A model generated the notes under the pieces. That model saw only the letters and a list, made by a program, of their open reading frames with translations, had not been told where the DNA came from and searched no databases. Shown one piece after another: positions 41,510-53,127 of a DNA stretch of 64,000 bases. Position 1 is the stretch's first letter. Every line of letters starts with the position of its first letter. The stretch lies in assembly GCA_948099385.1 (NCBI GenBank), contig CANUEZ040000179.1, positions 11,922,001 to 11,986,000 of the forward strand, read 5' to 3'. A program made the translations under genes and the position numbers. This DNA is from Fasciola hepatica. Its lineage: Eukaryota > Platyhelminthes > Trematoda > Plagiorchiida > Fasciolidae.

Positions 41510-42750
41510 GTTCGATGACTGTAGTTAAGGTGAAGAACGTTTTGCCGCTACCTTCTCCATTAAAAAATGGTGTCCCCCAAGGATCGGTTTTAGGTCATCT
41601 TCTATTCTTTATCTATATAAATTATCTTCCGACAGCCCTTCCAGTGAACACTGTCATGCATGCAGACGATATACCCCTCTGGAGTTCAAGAGTTGAAAAC
41701 CTGCAAATTGCATTTAACGAAACAAAACGTTGGTGCTAGGATTGGAACCTCCTGGTTAATAATGTCGAATGAGAGAGCATGTCTTTTGCCAGAGGGACGG
41801 TTCACACGTTCTTCATTACCGGAGCAGCCATACTGCCAAGAGTCGACCGACACAAGGTGCTCGATTACTATTTAGATTGTACCCCGTCCTTCTCCTATCA
41901 TCACCACCTTGCTAGAAAGTCTGCCTTTTGAGTCCCAGTTATGATTCGAAGGTCCTTCCCGCGCATCTCTAGGGATGATTCACCCACAATTTTCGGTACA
42001 TACATCCGTCCTCTGCTGGAATAGGGTAGTCAGATTGTGCACTCTTATCTTATCGGAGATCTTGAGATTCCAGAAAGGGTTCAGAGGGCTTCTACTAAAA
42101 CAGTATGGGGTCTGCTCCATCTACCTTATCACGCTTACCTCTCACTCCTCAATCTCTATCCCCTTGGCTTAAGACGCATAAGAGGTGATCTGTTTTTGAT
42201 GTTTTACCTTTTTGAATCAGGCCAAAACCATTGCTTCTTCTCCACCCGTCCACCCTCTTGTCTCCATGGCCACAACAGAAAGGTTTTTAAACCGAGACCA
42301 CGTGCTTCTCTAAGAATAACCTTTTTCAGCCACAGGATTATTACCTTGTTGAAATCTGTTCCGAAAGTTATTGTTCTCTCGCAGAACAAAACCATCTTCA
42401 AGAAAAGTTAGACCTCTACCCTGGTCTTTTCCAGTAATTCCTCGCCCGTAAATAAAAGAAACAAAAGTGAAATAGACGTCTTTTTATTGTCTTCTCACTC
42501 CGTTATATGTCCATGAATTTAACATTCTCATTCCTCTTAAAGCACAGTCCATAGTGAGACACTGCTTGACATCACGCATATTTTGTTTTGGTTGCCGATC
42601 CCGCTCCCCGCCTCCCTTCGCTCTCATTTTAGCTCGGTGAATCCGACAGACGATCTACGATTTCGTCAAGAGCCGGGACAATTGGGCTCAAAGCCTCGAG
42701 CCCGTGTAGCACTTCAAGACTTCAGGGCTTCCCGTCTGGTCGTTCTATTA
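41510..42750 (+). mobile_element. CR1-like LINE, RT and 3' end
   Basis: The RT boxes are clear: NGVPQGSVLGHLLFFIYINY at about 41,566-41,625, then the 'aDD' box as MHADDIPLWSS at about 41,655-41,690. The C-terminal frame 42,037-42,411 (EIPERVQRASTKTVWGL, SLLNLYPLGLRRIRGDLFLM) is homologous to 37,696-37,295. The 3' untranslated segment (42,640-42,745) matches 37,015-37,135 in reverse. Stops after TKRWC and further breaks make it dead. It is truncated at the 5' side near 41,510, next to the gypsy element. Confidence 0.88.
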
Positions 42751-43425
42751 CATCTCGGAATGCTTGTAAAGTGTTTTTAAGTCGTGAAAAGAAAAATTTG
42801 GAAATGTGTCTTAGCCCATCTGAACTGCTTTCCGCACTGGGCTACTTTTATGCTTCTCAGTAGGCAAATCATCTGGAAATCCTCTTGGGCTCAGAAAGGC
42901 TAGGATGGTTGCTCACAGCGCATGTTTTGTATACTGGAAAAAATTCTCGCCGGTAAAAGCTTCCTTGAAGCCAAGATTATCGAGGGGCAGTTGTCAACAT
43001 GCAGTCGGTCTTTTGGTGCTATGCAAGGAGTTAGTTTAGTTTAAATGTTACTAAGCTAGTGGTCTAGATTGCTTTTCGACAGTCGCATTGTATGCTGTGA
43101 CAAGTTAATGTTGCCGATATCTAACGATTAAAAACTTGAAAATGTTTGGCTTGTAAAGGAATGAAAATTGGGATCCATATGACGCATAAAATACCGTGAA
43201 GGCATGCAAATCTTATATCAGATCTCCGGTTGCTATATGGGTAGCACTACATGTGAACCATTGGGAGTGTTAACACACTCTACAACAGCGATTCAGACGT
43301 TGTATCCTGTCTAGGGTCATAATGCATTTCTATCGCTCATTAGGAAAATTAAATATGCCATGACGTGTTCAATAATAAACCAATGAATTCAGTTGGGTCA
43401 GCAACAAAACTTGCGACATACTTCA
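42751..43425. other. No recognisable gene
   Basis: Spacer. A segment around 43,248-43,300 (tgtgaaccattgggagtgtt) resembles the reverse complement of about 46,520-46,570, so the 1.18-kb repeat family may begin here. Confidence 0.35.
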
Positions 43426-43429
43426 GCGA

Positions 43430-44620
43430 CAAGAGGTATCGCACTCCCAACCAGAAATCCGTTAACCAACTGCAATACAACTCGTCGTTACGATCCAAAC
43501 TACAGCTTATCGTACGGCGTAATTGAATACACGTTCCTTCTTACATGCACGCTTTTGTTCGACTACTACTACTGGACAAAAATGGTGTTCAGCTTTGATC
43601 GGTCTTTTATTAACCAGCCTAATCAACACCACCAATCCGACTACGGGTTAAGTGTATTTGACTGCAATAATTTGATTCAAAAGGCCTCACTAGGTTGTCG
43701 GATAGGGATGGATGATAAACTCTTCACACACGGTGGTTTTCCCTTTCAACCTCGCTAGATTGAATACTTTTGAATACAATAATGTGTGTTCTGTTAGGAT
43801 GCACCAGTGCTAAAATTATTGTGTGTGTGATTATTTGCGCATATGGTGTAACTTTTGACATATTTCGTGTTGCTTCTTAATCAGCAATAGAACACCGAAC
43901 GAGTCCAAAGCGGCACTGGCTGTTTGTAAAAATTGAATAACTCGGTTTTCGGAGCGGTTCGTTGGAATTTCGTGACTTTTTTGATGATAACTGCGCGCCC
44001 TTCCTCAAGATTTCGCTGTAGTCTGGTGATCGGTTCATATTCCAGGAAGACCTCAAACCCTCTTTCCAGGACACAAAAACAAGGTGTTCAGGGCCAACCC
44101 ATTTCGTAAGCGACCTCTCGCATAGCCTCTCGGGAGCTGAAAAGTATTATGCTAATGTTGCAAGTACTTCCCGTGCTTTATCAACCAAAGAGGAATAAAT
44201 AACCTATTATATAATCTTCAAAACATTGTGAGTTATTATGAACAAAGTTGTCTTTCACGTACCTCTTCACAGTGTCCTGAGTGTTTCTCAACTAAATCTC
44301 ACTCAGCCTTACCGAATAATGAGTATACTCCGCGTTATATTCAATTACACAGAGTTCAATCACATGAGTACCTTGGAGTGACCCGAAGCACCGATATTCT
44401 CATGTTGTCAATGATGCGTGCGGGCTGTGCTGACTTATCCTTCGAATTTGATAGTTCAGACAATTTTGCATGACAATTACCAACTGGCACTATCTGTCAA
44501 GACACGGATAGTACTGTAACTATGTGGACACTAAAATGTCATTTGTTGTCACCATGATTACTAAGTTTCTTGTTCTTTCTTCTATAATCTGAATTCAAAT
44601 GTCTATAGAACGCATTATAT
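43430..44620. repeat. 1.18-kb repeat, copy 2
   Basis: Direct copy of 32,275-33,455 in the same orientation, about 11.16 kb away. The ends of similarity are abrupt: on the right after 'gcattatattgagc', on the left near 'ggtatcgca.tcccaacc'. Confidence 0.9.
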
Positions 44621-45950
44621 TGAGCCATTCGGGAAGCACCAAAACGGTCTCGTTCCCAGCCGAGTGTTTCCATTCTTCAGCCGGGTATTTTCCAATAATT
44701 CTGCGTTAAACCAACATTCACATTTTCCTTTCTTTCTGAAAGCTTTTTGCGAAACCTACTCTGTGTCCTCCTGGTAGTTGCTCGCCCCAAACACGTCACA
44801 AACATGTCACGTGAGACGTATCAGACTAGGGTGGGCGACTAAGACAAACCACGGAATAAGGGCTCACCTCTCTCCGGTTTTGAAACCCGATTGACCTGTT
44901 GTTGCAACCCTGACGGTTAGGACACCACGGCGTAGACAGGCCTCGGTTGAAAGCTGGGTCACTGAGTGAGCGTATCTGTGTACGTGTACACTTTTGCACA
45001 ATCTAGGATCAGCAGTGAAAAGGTTTGCATGATTTACATAGACTGAAGCCACCTGTCCTGAAAGCAGCACCAATATTTAGTCTTAGCATGCTTGATGGGC
45101 ATATGTGATTGGCAATGGTGTGTTTATCAAAGGGGATGCAGCTCAACTTGGGTGCACTCATCACTGCTCGGTTGATGCATGCTTCCGTTACGACCACTAA
45201 CCAGCCCCATCGTATTTTGATTTTCTCCCCAGCGTGTGCCCAAGTGCGCACACGCAGAGGTTCACTAACTCAGTAACTCAGCTTTCACTCAAGGCCTGTC
45301 TTCTCTGTGGCCATCTTGACTGCCAGACACTGACAATGAGTGTTCTGATCAAACCCACTAACTTTAGTGGGAGGACTTCTTTGCCTTCGAATCATCCCAG
45401 TTTATAGGTAATGCACAGTGAATATACAGGTTGCTGGGCCGTATGTTTGGACGTAGAGACAACCTGCATCTCATTCGAAGGTCAAGTATAGTGCATTTTT
45501 AATTTGAGAGTTCAGGTTTCGCTGCCTAATGCATAAGCAAAGCATAAATGTCTAACACACTCCCTCGTATATGCATGGCGTTGGTGGACACACACACAAA
45601 AAAGAAGCCACTGCAAAATCACTCTGACCTACATGTGCAGTGGTCTGGGTCGCACATGAGTCACGTGGACCTGTTTCACGGCTGAGCTGAGTACGGCTAC
45701 TACGACTGATAAACTAAACGGTTCTTCGTTTCCTTCTCTAAGGCACAACATGTATACGGAATTGGCTGTTATTGAGGGACGAAAAGCCAGGAAACTGAAT
45801 AATTTAAGGTGAAATATAACACCGAATCGCGATATTACTTCAATGAACTTTCCCAAAAGACAAACTATTTCACTAGGTTACGGGAAAAAAGGATAAAGGA
45901 ACAACGAACTCTGGCAAAATTGCCGACATGTCCAAGATTCTCCCATTTCC
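44621..45950. other. Mostly unassigned; possible R2-like trace near 45.3 kb
   Basis: A stretch around 45,365-45,420 (ttctttgccttcgaatcatcccagttt) resembles a segment of the R2-like LINE near 9,900-9,950. It is too short and decayed to call firmly. The remainder shows nothing I recognise. Confidence 0.3.
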
Positions 45951-45953
45951 CTG

Positions 45954-46575
45954 ATGTGCTACTTTACCATAACAAGTGAAAAGCTGCCACACACCCGAAA
46001 GGCGAACGAAAAAACCCTACAAAATGGCGACATGTCCTTACGGACAATGCATCTTAATGCCAGAAAACAAAATGCTCCACACAAACTAATCGGACTTAGT
46101 ATGAAGGCCAATAATTCGATCTATTCAGATATAACAAAGTTACTAGGGGAATGGAATGCAACCTTGAAACACCACTTCAACGAAACGTATCGTCAGGAAA
46201 AGCCACGAAACCCCAAAAAATTGCCACGGAAACCAAGTTATTCAATTTTCACTACGAGTTAGAGTCCCCTTGGCTTTCTAGTGCTAATGAAGAAGTCACG
46301 CGAATTACGTCAAATGCTACGACATGCGCTCAATCACTCGTGCACTCGGTAGTTGCTGTTAGATCTTGTTCCACCAGAACGAACAAGAGTAATCACCATC
46401 CATCTCCGTTTGAAACATGACAAGGCTGAACCCATCCGCTTAGCTTTGGAAACATCATGATATTACACAGTTCGCGATGAGTAAGCTAAAAAAAATTATG
46501 GCGTTGCGGAGGTTACAACATCAGATCTGTTGTGTGAGTGCTAATACACCTAATGGTTCACATCAGGGACCTTCT
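45954..46575 (-). repeat. Inverted, diverged relative of the 1.18-kb repeat
   Basis: The plus strand here encodes RKPSYSIFTTS, while the minus strand of both 1.18-kb copies encodes LRKPSYSIFTNSQ, in matching surroundings of basic residues (KSRNSNEPL versus PRNPKKLP). The right end (46,520-46,570) matches the left flank of copy 2 in reverse. So this is an older, rearranged member in opposite orientation. The conserved peptide suggests the family may descend from a coding element. Confidence 0.5.
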
Positions 46576-46849
46576 GCAGTAAGATTTACACTCCTTCAAG
46601 GAATTTTACGTGCTCTTTACTGATCATAAGTTTCACCCTGTCCCTAGAGTGACAGATTAAACTTTTTAGTTGTCCCACATATTCAGACGGTATCGGTTTT
46701 TTTTAAGAATAATTTGTGGCCGCATACAATAAGACTGTCGGAAAGTAATCTGGACCACCGGCTTCCTGACTTCGTGGAACTCAGAGGAGTTGATTGCATA
46801 TTGATATCTATCTGTCGATAATCTTGGTTTCACGGCAACTTTTACTGGA

Positions 46850-49555
46850 GAAAATTTTGTCAGTATGCAAACATACGGCCCATGCGATCAGGCCGACGCC
46901 CACATCCCAAGTGAATTTTTCGGTAATTTTCCTACTGACAAGCACGAAGGTAGTCCGGTGCAGAATGTGGTTTATATGGGCTTGAGCAAGTCGCTAAAAA
47001 ATTTTCGCGACTTAAAAACTCACGAATATGCTTTCCTGTCCGCCAAACTTCCTGGTGCGTAACATGAAGACTTACCTGGCGCTGTTATTAACGGGACTCC
47101 AGTTTTGTTCAAAGTGAACAGTCAGAAGTTCTGTTCCAATGGACCATCAAGACAAGTGAGGTACTTTACTCCAGGCGGTTAGTTCGGCCGAAATTCTCAC
47201 TCTCCACCAGTTCAACCAGGCAGGCAATAGAATACTCGTAATTCTTGCGGTCAGAAACATTTTCGTTTGACCTGTAGATTTTGCGACTCGAAGTGTCACA
47301 ATTGTGATGAGGTGGGGCAAATGCGCTCAGTACGTAGAATCAAAAAGACATGCTTCACTGCTCGTCCGCCTGAAGATTGTCATTAACCTTCAGATTTTCA
47401 ATCTCTGGCGTCATCTGTTGTTAGTTCAGATACTTCTCGTCACATCACCCGTTCGTTTACTATTATTCAATTTTTCGACATTCATTCATTATGGACACCG
47501 GCAGTGTTAATTCATTTATTCCTGAGAAGGTCCTTTCGGAAAGTTAATTCTCCTATACACTTCCAACCCATACCCATTTCAGCGAAAGACATTACTGGTC
47601 ACATGTGCCATGTGCTTGGTTCCTGTCAGTTTTTTCTTGCCAACCGGCTATCTAATACCTGTAAGTGTCCAGTTCTGCAGTTGACATAGGCATTTCAATC
47701 ACCGGATTGAACTGCTTGAGTCGAATATGTGTTTTATTGAATTTTCTGTCCCATTCTCAACAATGCTGTATTTGGAGTCTGATTTTTGGTTGTTCTGAAG
47801 ATGGATCCTCTACAGTGCATCTCCCGGTCACCGCCCCCCCCCCCATTTTTACGAAACTCCTCATTGTTCCTTTCAGGCTTCATAGGCCAGTTGAAGAAGT
47901 ATTAAGCTACTTGATTCGTAGAAGAGTATTGACACTAGTAAGTTCTTCATCATAGTGCCCCTCGATTGTGACTGTCCTAAGAGGCAATGAAAAAACTTCT
48001 AAAATCTGTGGCGATCATTGTACTACTTCAAACAGGTTGCTGAAACAGGCCAGCTGTACCACTTTAGAACCGGAGGACTTTCTCCATCGATTCCCCTGCT
48101 CTGAGTGTTTTTCTAAAGTTGACCTGATAGATGCCTCTTTATAGATTACATTTGGGGACCAGCCCCGTAAACCAACCGCCATTGGTACGCCCTTTGGTTA
48201 ATTTCAGCATAATTCTCAGCTCCTCGGTCTTAGCAATTCCCCATCTATTTTCTAGGACGTTATTTATTCTCTGACTTCCGACCTACAAGGCGTTTGTGCT
48301 TACCAGGATGACAATATTGTACATGTACCCGGAACGATGTGCATGATGACCGTTTGCGTCTATTGTTGGGGAGATTCGCGAAAAGTAATTTAGCAATCAA
48401 CCCCGATAAGTTCGTTTTTTTCCTCTTCCGAGTTCCTTTGTTTAGAATACTATGTTGATGCTCACGGGTTTTTCCCTAACCCCAAACTTTTTGCTCCGCT
48501 GTCTAGTACTCCCTCTCACAAATCATTTACTGGACTGTTCTCCGTAATAGGTTCTCTTCAGTACTACTCTAGCTTTACTCCTAGTTATGCCACCAAAAAC
48601 CGCACCCTTATTCGATCTTCTCGCCCAACAGACGTTCCAGTGGTCTTCAGTGCATGAACGATGTTTACGTGGTTCATTAACACCCTTGTCAAATGATGCT
48701 GTACTTCGTACACTATCCTCTCATGCATCTTTGATTGTTATTACGGACGAGTCTCCTACCGGTATCCATGCCGTGCCTGAACAAGAGGGTCATCCAGCCA
48801 TGTGCATTTATCGCCCATTCAGTGCTGCTGAACTGGGAAGTTCAGAAAAGCAACTTGAGACATTGGCTGTTTGTTGTGTCCTTTCTCGTCTGCAAAAGCG
48901 CCTCTTTGGCACTCACCTCACCGTTGCCATAAACCATGGAGCACTAAAGTTGATCTATAATCCACATCGGCCCCTGGCTAAATCGTAGGCAACCAGAGTA
49001 CAGTGCTGGAATGTCGCTTTATTGGCAAAATCTTATAACATTCAGCATTGCAAAGCATAAACTACTAGGTAGTCCTCCACGTCATTACCTAGGATCCTTC
49101 TACTGCTGACCATTTGTTCAAGCAGCCACCACCTGTTGGTAGACCAGATCCAGTTCGTGGAACGTAGAAGTACCTCCATGCCATCATACTTTGCGTTTGA
49201 CATGGACGGACAGCAGATATTCGGGATCGACACCAAGAATTTTATGAACCGCGAGAAGACATTTCGGCATCTTGTGATGATATTATAAGGTGTAACGACA
49301 GAATCATTGTTTCTCCTACATTGCTCGTTACGGTTTTACAAGATTAGCATTTCGGGCACTAAGGCATTAAAAAGTGAAATCTCTAATTTGTCTCACTTGT
49401 TGGTGGTCAGAGATGAATCGCTGTTTGTGCCACATTGCTGCAGCCTGTCAAGGCTGTCTACATACACTTCCCACCTAACCGTTGAAGTGGACGCCAAGGC
49501 CTATTTCGGTGGAACCCTGGCAAAGTGTTCACGCTGGTTTTTATGATCAATTTCT
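46850..49555 (+). mobile_element. Ty3/gypsy-like element, gag-pol, degenerate
   Basis: Domains appear in order. A gag segment with QADAHIPSEFFGNFPTDKH is at 46,889-46,945. Paired zinc knuckles follow, SCGQKHFRLTCRF and SKCHNCDEVGQ (about 47,240-47,320), then KKTCFTARPPEDCH. The protease motif MDTGSVNSFIPEKVL is at about 47,490-47,535. RT starts with PIFTKLLIVPFRLHRPVEEV at about 47,845-47,905 and has YQDDNIVHVPGT (48,301-48,336), with Asn replacing the usual residue after DD. RNase H occupies the 133-codon frame 48,587-48,988 (FQWSSVHERCLRGSL, AELGSSEKQLETLAV, THLTVAINHGALKL). A degenerate integrase N-terminal region continues to about 49,546. Stops and frameshifts make it dead. LTRs were not identified. 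Confidence 0.85.
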
Positions 49556-50120
49556 GGGCAGGTACTACCATCTGGTTATTACAGGTTCCCCTTCTAGTTG
49601 GCTGGACCCAGCCAGCACAAAATACCACCTTCCATGTGGTAGATTCACCACATAAATACCACTTCTGTTTTTCTCAAGGATGAGTGCTTTTTTTTATCAA
49701 AATGGCCAAATTGATTCTTGGCATAGCATAGCAAATAAATTTCGATAAAAAGAGTATTACGAAAACTAGTTGACTTTGAGTTGTTTTCATGTGCTACGAC
49801 TTTTTGGCGCGTACCTGCCAGTCCGCCCTGCTAAGTGATCAGGTATGGTTGGCGCTAATTTCTCGTTCGTGATTCTGTCCTCGGGTGACGATATTTTTCG
49901 CCAAGTTCAGGACAGGTCTCTAAATTTGATTTTTGTTGTACAACTCACTTTATTTCGGACCGTTTTTTCAATGTAGTACTTGGATTAGTGAGCTTTTGTC
50001 CCAGGGCAGCTATCTATCCGCTCAGTTTCATAATATTATTGAAAACCATGAAACAAAGGGCACTTCGTTTTTGGTCGTCTCTTTTCAGCCTCTCTTCTTA
50101 AATTATGCAGATTTAACTAT
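49556..50120. other. Left flank of DNA transposon, termini not found
   Basis: No CACTA-type terminal inverted repeat could be located by eye. A local accacat/atgtggt inverted motif near 49,630-49,660 is too short to call. Confidence 0.3.
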
Positions 50121-50127
50121 TTTAACA

Positions 50128-52020
50128 ATGCCTGGAAGAACATTTTTCCACCCTGGTCCGTCAAAATCCGCTAAGAAACGAAGACTGCGTCAACTGCTTC
50201 GAGCATCAGACAGGTCAACAGCAGAAGCATCTACATCGGATTTAGCCGAGACGTCTGTCTGCCTGAGTCAGGCTGCTAAGACTTGGTTACCTACAGTGTT
50301 CACTCATATCTTAGACAATGCGGAACACGTTAATACTTCTACATTTGGCAGTCATATTGCTGCTTCGGAATTCAGGAGTGTGACTGATGCGAACACATAG
50401 ATAGGCACTGGAAACATATTGGATGATATCCGTCTTTTGTACAGCCAATGTCACTAACGGATTTACGACGATGTTTACAAATGTTAAGTTCTTATTTTAT
50501 CCAAGTACCTCGGGATCCACGGACGATTCTTGGTACGCCTCGCACATGCGAATCACGTGTCATTCCCAGTGGTTTTTATGTGCATTTGGGCTCACATGCA
50601 GCAATACTCCGTGGAGCTGTTCATATGGATCCCATTCCTACCCGCATCTCCATTCAGCTACATTTCGACGGCATGTGTTGCTTCAAGGACTCCACAAAAC
50701 ATCTGTGGCCCATACAATTCCGTATCGTGAAACCAGCTCTCACGTGCTCCTTTGTTGTTGGGGTTTTCTATGGTGACAGCAAACCGTTGGACGTGGTTGA
50801 ATATCTAAGGGACTTGATTTCGAAATTAAAGCCTATTATAAGTGATGGAATTACTATTCCCGGAAGGCCTTCCCGAGGCCTGCCCGAGCTTTTATAAAGC
50901 AGAGCAAGGGACATGCTGGATACCACGGATGTGATAGGTGTGTTTGCAAAGGTGTTTATGTCGCGGGTCGTATGACATTTCCCAATCTCTGCAGTTCCCT
51001 TCGCACAGACGCTTCACTTCGCATGCGTTTGCATCCAGGTCACCACCAATCGACGCGCTCACCTTTTGAAGAATTGCCTATTGATACGATAGCTGCATTT
51101 CCTTGTGAACCTATGCATCTGATGTTCTTAGGTGTAGTTCGCAAGATCATGTTGCTGCTGAAGAACGATGTGAACTATAAAATACGACTTTATGATACCT
51201 CGAGGTATATGATGCTACTTCTCCTAAAGCTGATTTCACGAGTACAGCCCTACGCAGAACACTCAGCCAAACTGTTTCGTGTGCCTTGGTTACAGACAAT
51301 GGAAGCCATTTTATGGCAAACAGGATGATTGACGGGTTGAAACCTTTGGGTTGTCTCCTTGTGCTGAATTCACTTCGATATTCACAATAAAAGATGCAGC
51401 TAAAATTTTTGTTGTTGTCAGTGTATATGAAGAACTCGGCGGGAGTGTTGACAGTTTGCTAATACAGTACCTCAACTCTGTGCATTCGGCCGGCGGATAG
51501 AATCCAGTCAGGCTGTTTAAGAACAAAGTGCTGCGCACAAATCTGATCAGTTTGGAATCGGCAGTGGTCGCTTGTTATCAAGGAAATGAACGGAGGCCTT
51601 CGCGCGATATTGTTCCTAATGAGATAAGTGAAAGCTTCTGTGAGATCCTTAGTTTGGACTATGTTTTGTGTAAGGTAGGCATCGAGACCAGATTGTTTTA
51701 CCATGCTTTTTCGGGTGCTAATTTAAAATGTCTTAATTTCGATGCCTCTGAGCCTATTCAAGGAAGCGAACAATTCCACTGCATCTGATGCCAAATACAG
51801 CAGTACAAATTCGAAAATCTCGAAAGTTTCCTGATAAAGAATGGCTGAGTTCCAGATCAGAAATTCTTTTAAGCTGCAGCGGAGGTGTTGACTGATAACG
51901 ACATTCCTCTGCATCGTTTTTTTACATTCTCAAAAGCCCGTACATATAGGTTGCTCAGAGTACAATTCCGAATATATAAATCTAGTTCAGCCGGTGTTCT
52001 CGTTTTCTCGGTGCGCTTAG
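50128..52020 (+). mobile_element. CACTA/EnSpm-like DNA transposase, degenerate
   Basis: The N-terminal frame 50,128-50,400 starts MPGRTFFHPGPSKSAKKRR. After a stop, frame 50,448-50,897 reads QVPRDPRTILGTPRTCESRV, GFYVHLGSHAAIL and IQLHFDGMCCFKDSTKHLWP, then SFVVGVFYGDSKPLDVVEYL. The next frame reads KGHAGYHGCDRCVCKGVY (about 50,904-50,960) and MTFPNLCSSLRTDASLRMRL, then DTIAAFPCEPMHLMFLGVVR (51,078-51,150). This succession (lpkDpRtll.TPR; iDG...K.S....WPi; G...KP.d..efl; KGH.gy..C..C; fP.e.MHl..LGV) is characteristic of transposases of animal EnSpm/CACTA-like elements. The C-terminal parts to about 52,020 are eroded. Lesions include a stop at 50,398 and frameshifts near 50,450 and 50,890. Confidence 0.82.
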
Positions 52021-53095
52021 TCCGAGTCGAAGGAAGGTATGATTTAGATTGACAGAGCAACAGGACAAAGGAACCGGAGCCAAATCTGGGTACTGCGGAG
52101 GGGTTAATGAGACTGACAATCGTGTCATCGGGACCAGTCATAGGTCTGTCAAATAATATAGTGATCAGCTGATTACGTCCTATCTGTCGCCTGTATGACT
52201 GTACGTTTTGTAACGACCGGTACTGGAAAATCCCCCTAAAACCACTGCAGTTTCATCTTTTTCCTACCATCCCTCAATTGCCTACACTACTGACGTGTCT
52301 TTACGCACTGTTTGTTTTTATGGACCAATTGTTGTTTGTTCGCGCCCAGAGCGCCACTTTGCCATATCCTTGTTCTGGACCTGCGTGACGCACGTGCTGC
52401 TCGCTCGCAAGCCGCAACTCGGTTTCTCGTTTGTTGAGTCCTTGTGGTCTCATAATTGAGGTTTGTACCTGTTTGGTGTCATTTTTCATTCAATAATATA
52501 ATATCGTAGAGTATCACGGATAATAGCCTTTTGATTTCGGGATCCGTTGAGAATTTGGCTACGCATTGCCTAAGCGTGTGTTACACGCTTCTCGCAAGCG
52601 GCAACCGCTGGAGCTACCTCCCGCGCACTTCCTCGGCAGGAGCCAGCTTGCGGTCTGTGTAATCAGGCCCTGTGAGAATACACGCGGTTGGAACTCCAAG
52701 GTCTTTCTTTGTTGGCTTCCACAACTAAAGTCGCCGCAGAACCTTGGGTACGGTGCCCTCAATACCTGGAGAGCCAGCGCCATCTATCGGTTTAAATTAT
52801 TTCCACCCAAACTACCTAGCTAGCCCATGCATACTGTGGTTTCCCCCATCCCACCCGGATATGTTCGTTCTAGGATTATTCAAACTTTTATCAAGAATGC
52901 GGATGGGTATTCCGATTAAAAACCATCAGCGGCATACTTTTGTTTGAGGCAAAGCCAAATTTTCTGATTTGGTGGTCATTGTTGCTCCTGTACATTTCCG
53001 TCCTCCTTTTTTCACACTTTTGCTTGTCAGGAGCAACCGACATTTTAAAATCCCAGCCTAGTGTGCTTCCACGGTAAACGCCCTCTTCCTAATTA
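52021..53095. other. Unassigned; may contain a gypsy 5' LTR or leader
   Basis: Non-coding DNA upstream of the next gag. Overlapping frames at 52,559-52,823 on both strands are shadows. The leader or 5' LTR of the element at 53.1 kb should lie here, but no matching 3' LTR was recognised downstream. Confidence 0.3.
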
Positions 53096-53127
53096 AGAAG
53101 GAGCATAGGCCTGATTATGGACCAGGG

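Noticed and set aside
41342..41710. Shadow frames opposite the CR1-like RT and the 1.3-kb exon candidate
   Set aside because: Opposite-strand frames without motifs; the recognised strand explains the openness.
32275..44620. 1.18-kb repeats as LTRs of one 12-kb retrotransposon
   Set aside because: Ends lack TG/CA, no primer-binding site was seen, and the interior contains insertions much older-looking than the repeat divergence.
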